Origin: Bacteroidales bacterium UBA4318
GTDB lineage: Bacteria; Bacteroidota; Bacteroidia; Bacteroidales; UBA932
Length of the DNA: 8,629 bases
NCBI GenBank assembly: GCA_002393895.1
Contig: DGUE01000092.1
Span: forward strand, 1 to 8,629
Direction: 5' to 3'
The position numbers and the translations under genes were made by a program. The notes below the pieces were generated by a model. The model ran no database searches. It was not told the DNA's origin and saw only the letters and a program-made list of their open reading frames with translations. Positions 7,225-8,629 of the stretch are shown here, piece by piece. Each line of letters starts with the position of its first letter. Within the stretch, counting starts at the first letter, position 1.

Positions 7225-8295
7225 TCAGCAACATTTGAGGACCGAAGGCAGTCCGGGTTTCTTGAGTTCTTTTTCGTTCAGGCCGAGATACTTCTTCGAA
7301 GGGTCGTAAGGAACTCCCATCTTGTCCAGGAGGGGCTCAGGGCTCACTTGGTGTATCTGCAAGCCAAGATCCCAGGGATCTACGCCAAGCACCAGGCCGG
7401 CCAGTTCTTCGTATGTGAACACGGGGATACCCCTGCCATTCTCGCCATAGGTCTTTCCGGTCTGTTCGGATATCACATACTGCCAGCGGTCCAGGAAGAA
7501 GGGGCATCCGGGGCAATTGGTGATGATCATATCCGGATGGTAGGGTTCCATCGATTCGAATTTCTTGTGGGTGTTCGACACAGAGTACCCGCGGTTGGCC
7601 TTCACCAGATACTGGCGGAAACCGAAGCCACAGCAGTGCCGGCGTTCGGGATAATCTATCACCTTCCCTCCCCAAGCCTCAGCCATTCCGCTCAGCACGC
7701 AGGGGTATTCGGCACCGCCCACTCCCTTGTGTGGGAACATCTTGGAATAGTGGCAGCCTATATGCTCCACGATCCTCAACGGCTCGCCGGTTTCTTTGTT
7801 AACCAGCTGATATTTGGCGCGTTCCGCAATTTCTTCGCGGAACTTGTAGACCAGGTCGCTCGCGTGTGCCACGTATTCCGGCTTTTCGAACTCCCGGCGG
7901 CAGGCCTTCCAAAGCTTTTCGCGTATGCGGGCCTCGAGCTCGGGGAATTCCCTCCAGGTTTCGAGAATCTCGGTATAGTTGCCGAAGGATGTGATGCAGG
8001 ACGTGACCAGATTCTTGTAGCCGGCCTCTGTCATCAGCGCAAACTGGCGGGCGACTATGGTCATCGCTGTCTCCTGAGGGATGGTATCCGCGTGATAGGC
8101 TATGCCCCCGCAGGTGGTGTGATGCTTTGTTTCGTAGATATCCCGCCCTAGCATGTCCCTGCATATCTTCAAAAAGTAGTGCTCCGAAGCCGGGAAGAAA
8201 CTCTGTCTTATGCAGCTGCGCACATAGAACCAGTGGTTGTCCGGTATCTCCTTCTGGTAATCAGACCATATCTTTTGCTTTCCCTGATAGATCAT
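7225..8295 (-). CDS. HdrB-like CCG-domain protein with degenerate N-terminal cluster motif
   Basis: This 356-residue protein has two HdrB/CCG-type domains. The C-terminal motif is complete: Cys181, 221, 222, 261, 264 (spacing 40-1-39-3), as needed for a non-cubane [4Fe-4S] cluster of heterodisulfide reductase HdrB. In the N-terminal domain the equivalents are Cys28, Thr61, Cys62, Cys100, Ser103, so two of five ligands are replaced. It is longer than typical HdrB (about 300 residues). The extra length is an N-terminal extension, an inter-domain insert (~110-175), and a Lys-rich tail ending in a vicinal Cys355-Cys356 pair. In characterised Hdr complexes HdrB reduces the disulfide substrate; the substrate here is unknown, and coenzyme M/B is not expected in Bacteroidota. 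The start overlaps the preceding stop as ATGA and is preceded by AGGAGG. It is the first recognisable Hdr subunit of the string, in order B-A-C-membrane. Confidence 0.85.
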   Translation of the reverse strand: MIYQGKQKIWSDYQKEIPDNHWFYVRSCIRQSFFPASEHYFLKICRDMLGRDIYETKHHTTCGGIAYHADTIPQETAMTIVARQFALMTEAGYKNLVTSCITSFGNYTEILETWREFPELEARIREKLWKACRREFEKPEYVAHASDLVYKFREEIAERAKYQLVNKETGEPLRIVEHIGCHYSKMFPHKGVGGAEYPCVLSGMAEAWGGKVIDYPERRHCCGFGFRQYLVKANRGYSVSNTHKKFESMEPYHPDMIITNCPGCPFFLDRWQYVISEQTGKTYGENGRGIPVFTYEELAGLVLGVDPWDLGLQIHQVSPEPLLDKMGVPYDPSKKYLGLNEKELKKPGLPSVLKCC

Positions 8296-8629
8296 AGCGC
8301 GCCCTCCTCGTTATTGAAATGCCCCCTGGAGCAATGCTCGAAGGTGTATTTGGTGTATTCTTCCATGGTCATCCCCATCTCTTCTGCCTTTTTGCGGGAG
8401 CACTCTTCAACAAGACTGATGCGCTCGGTGGCGCCTGTCTCGTCGAAGATGGCCTGGAGTTCGTCCAGATCTTCCTGAGGGATGGCTCTCAATGCGCCCT
8501 CACCCTGGCGGCCAAAGTTTGCGCCAAGGCGGTCATAAACATCCTGCTGATTGTTCAGCACCCACTCGAAAACCGGCCCGGATTCGGGATGGTCTTCATA
8601 TTTATAGGTGGAAGGATGGACGCAGTAGC
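8292..8629 (-). CDS. Unrecognised protein, C-terminal 111 residues (5' partial)
   Basis: I do not recognise this protein. The reading frame is open to the right edge and begins in view with Y-C-V-H-P. A GTG at 8559-8561 lies inside the continuous frame, so it is unlikely to be the start. Visible residues include an aromatic/acidic segment (YKYEDHPESGPVFEWV, 8-23 of the visible part), then a charged, mostly helical region rich in Glu, and a His/Cys-containing end (FEHCSRGHFN). Three Cys are visible (2, 76, 99), but none is in a ferredoxin CxxCxxC or CCG arrangement. It ends in an ATGA overlap with the HdrB-like gene, so it is very probably co-translated with the Hdr-like complex and may be another subunit or its redox partner. 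That role is inferred from position alone. Confidence 0.7.
   Translation of the reverse strand, partial: YCVHPSTYKYEDHPESGPVFEWVLNNQQDVYDRLGANFGRQGEGALRAIPQEDLDELQAIFDETGATERISLVEECSRKKAEEMGMTMEEYTKYTFEHCSRGHFNNEEGAL
8303..8308 (-). promoter_or_regulatory. Shine-Dalgarno for the HdrB-like gene
   Basis: The minus strand reads AGGAGG 7 nt before the ATG at 8295, inside the last codons of the upstream gene. It supports this start. Canonical sites are uncommon in Bacteroidota, and the glycosidase and HdrA-like starts in this window lack one. It could still be a by-product of the Glu-Glu-Gly codons it overlaps. Confidence 0.5.

Noticed and set aside
6982..8151. Long plus-strand open frame (389 codons) across the HdrA- and HdrB-like genes
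   Set aside because: It spans the antisense of two well-supported genes and their junction and shows no family motif. Treated as an antisense shadow.
4064..8295. Classical ferredoxin-dependent flavin-based electron bifurcation by HdrABC
   Set aside because: The HdrA-like subunit has no ferredoxin domain and no MvhD, FrhB or Flx partner is visible. The evidence fits a quinone-linked Qmo/Dsr-like route better.
8292..8561. An 89-residue complete small gene starting at GTG 8561
   Set aside because: The frame continues without a stop from 8561 to the window edge with protein-like sequence, so the GTG is internal and the gene is a partial larger protein.

Overview
The window is almost entirely coding and reads as Bacteroidota (Bacteroidales-type) DNA. 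The evidence is a short-n-region lipoprotein signal peptide, several gene starts with no Shine-Dalgarno sequence, an OlsF/lysophospholipid-acyltransferase-type C-terminus whose closest recalled relatives are fused Bacteroidota proteins, and a large glycoside hydrolase lipoprotein. The fairly GC-rich composition would suit an Alistipes/Rikenellaceae-like organism, but that is a guess from composition and gene style only.

Layout: bases 1-960 (+) hold the C-terminal, acyl-carrier-type GNAT half of an acyltransferase whose start lies left of the window. Everything from 8629 down to 953 is one tightly packed minus-strand gene string, read right to left. It contains an unrecognised protein cut by the right edge (8629-8292), an HdrB-like CCG protein (8295-7225), a short HdrA/QmoA-like FAD protein (7223-6204), an HdrC-like di-[4Fe-4S] protein (6204-5866), a membrane protein fusing a b-type cytochrome-like anchor to ferredoxin and HdrD/DsrK-like CCG domains (5869-4064), and a large GH106-like glycosidase lipoprotein (4060-953). 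The junctions are ATGA, a 1-nt gap, TGATG, ATGA and TAATAAATG, so there is no internal room for a separate promoter or terminator. The two transcription directions converge and overlap by 8 bp at 953-960.

How the genes may work together (inference): the four Hdr-like genes look like a quinone-linked heterodisulfide-reductase-type complex. Electrons would pass between a membrane quinone pool and a soluble dithiol/disulfide or other acceptor, via heme b, the HdrD-like non-cubane clusters, HdrC clusters, HdrA FAD and HdrB. No partner gene for hydrogenase, formate dehydrogenase, FlxABCD or MvhD is visible, and the HdrA has lost its ferredoxin domains. This points to a Qmo/Dsr-like membrane circuit rather than classical flavin bifurcation. 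The HdrB-like subunit has lost exactly two of the five ligands of its N-terminal CCG motif while its C-terminal motif is complete. Most unexpectedly, an exported glycosidase follows the complex in the same frame, separated only by tandem stop codons.

A clear intrinsic terminator for the plus-strand acyltransferase gene (1021-1050) lies inside the coding sequence of the opposing glycosidase. No stretch of more than 300 bases is without a gene. No RNA gene, mobile element, CRISPR array or long repeat was seen.
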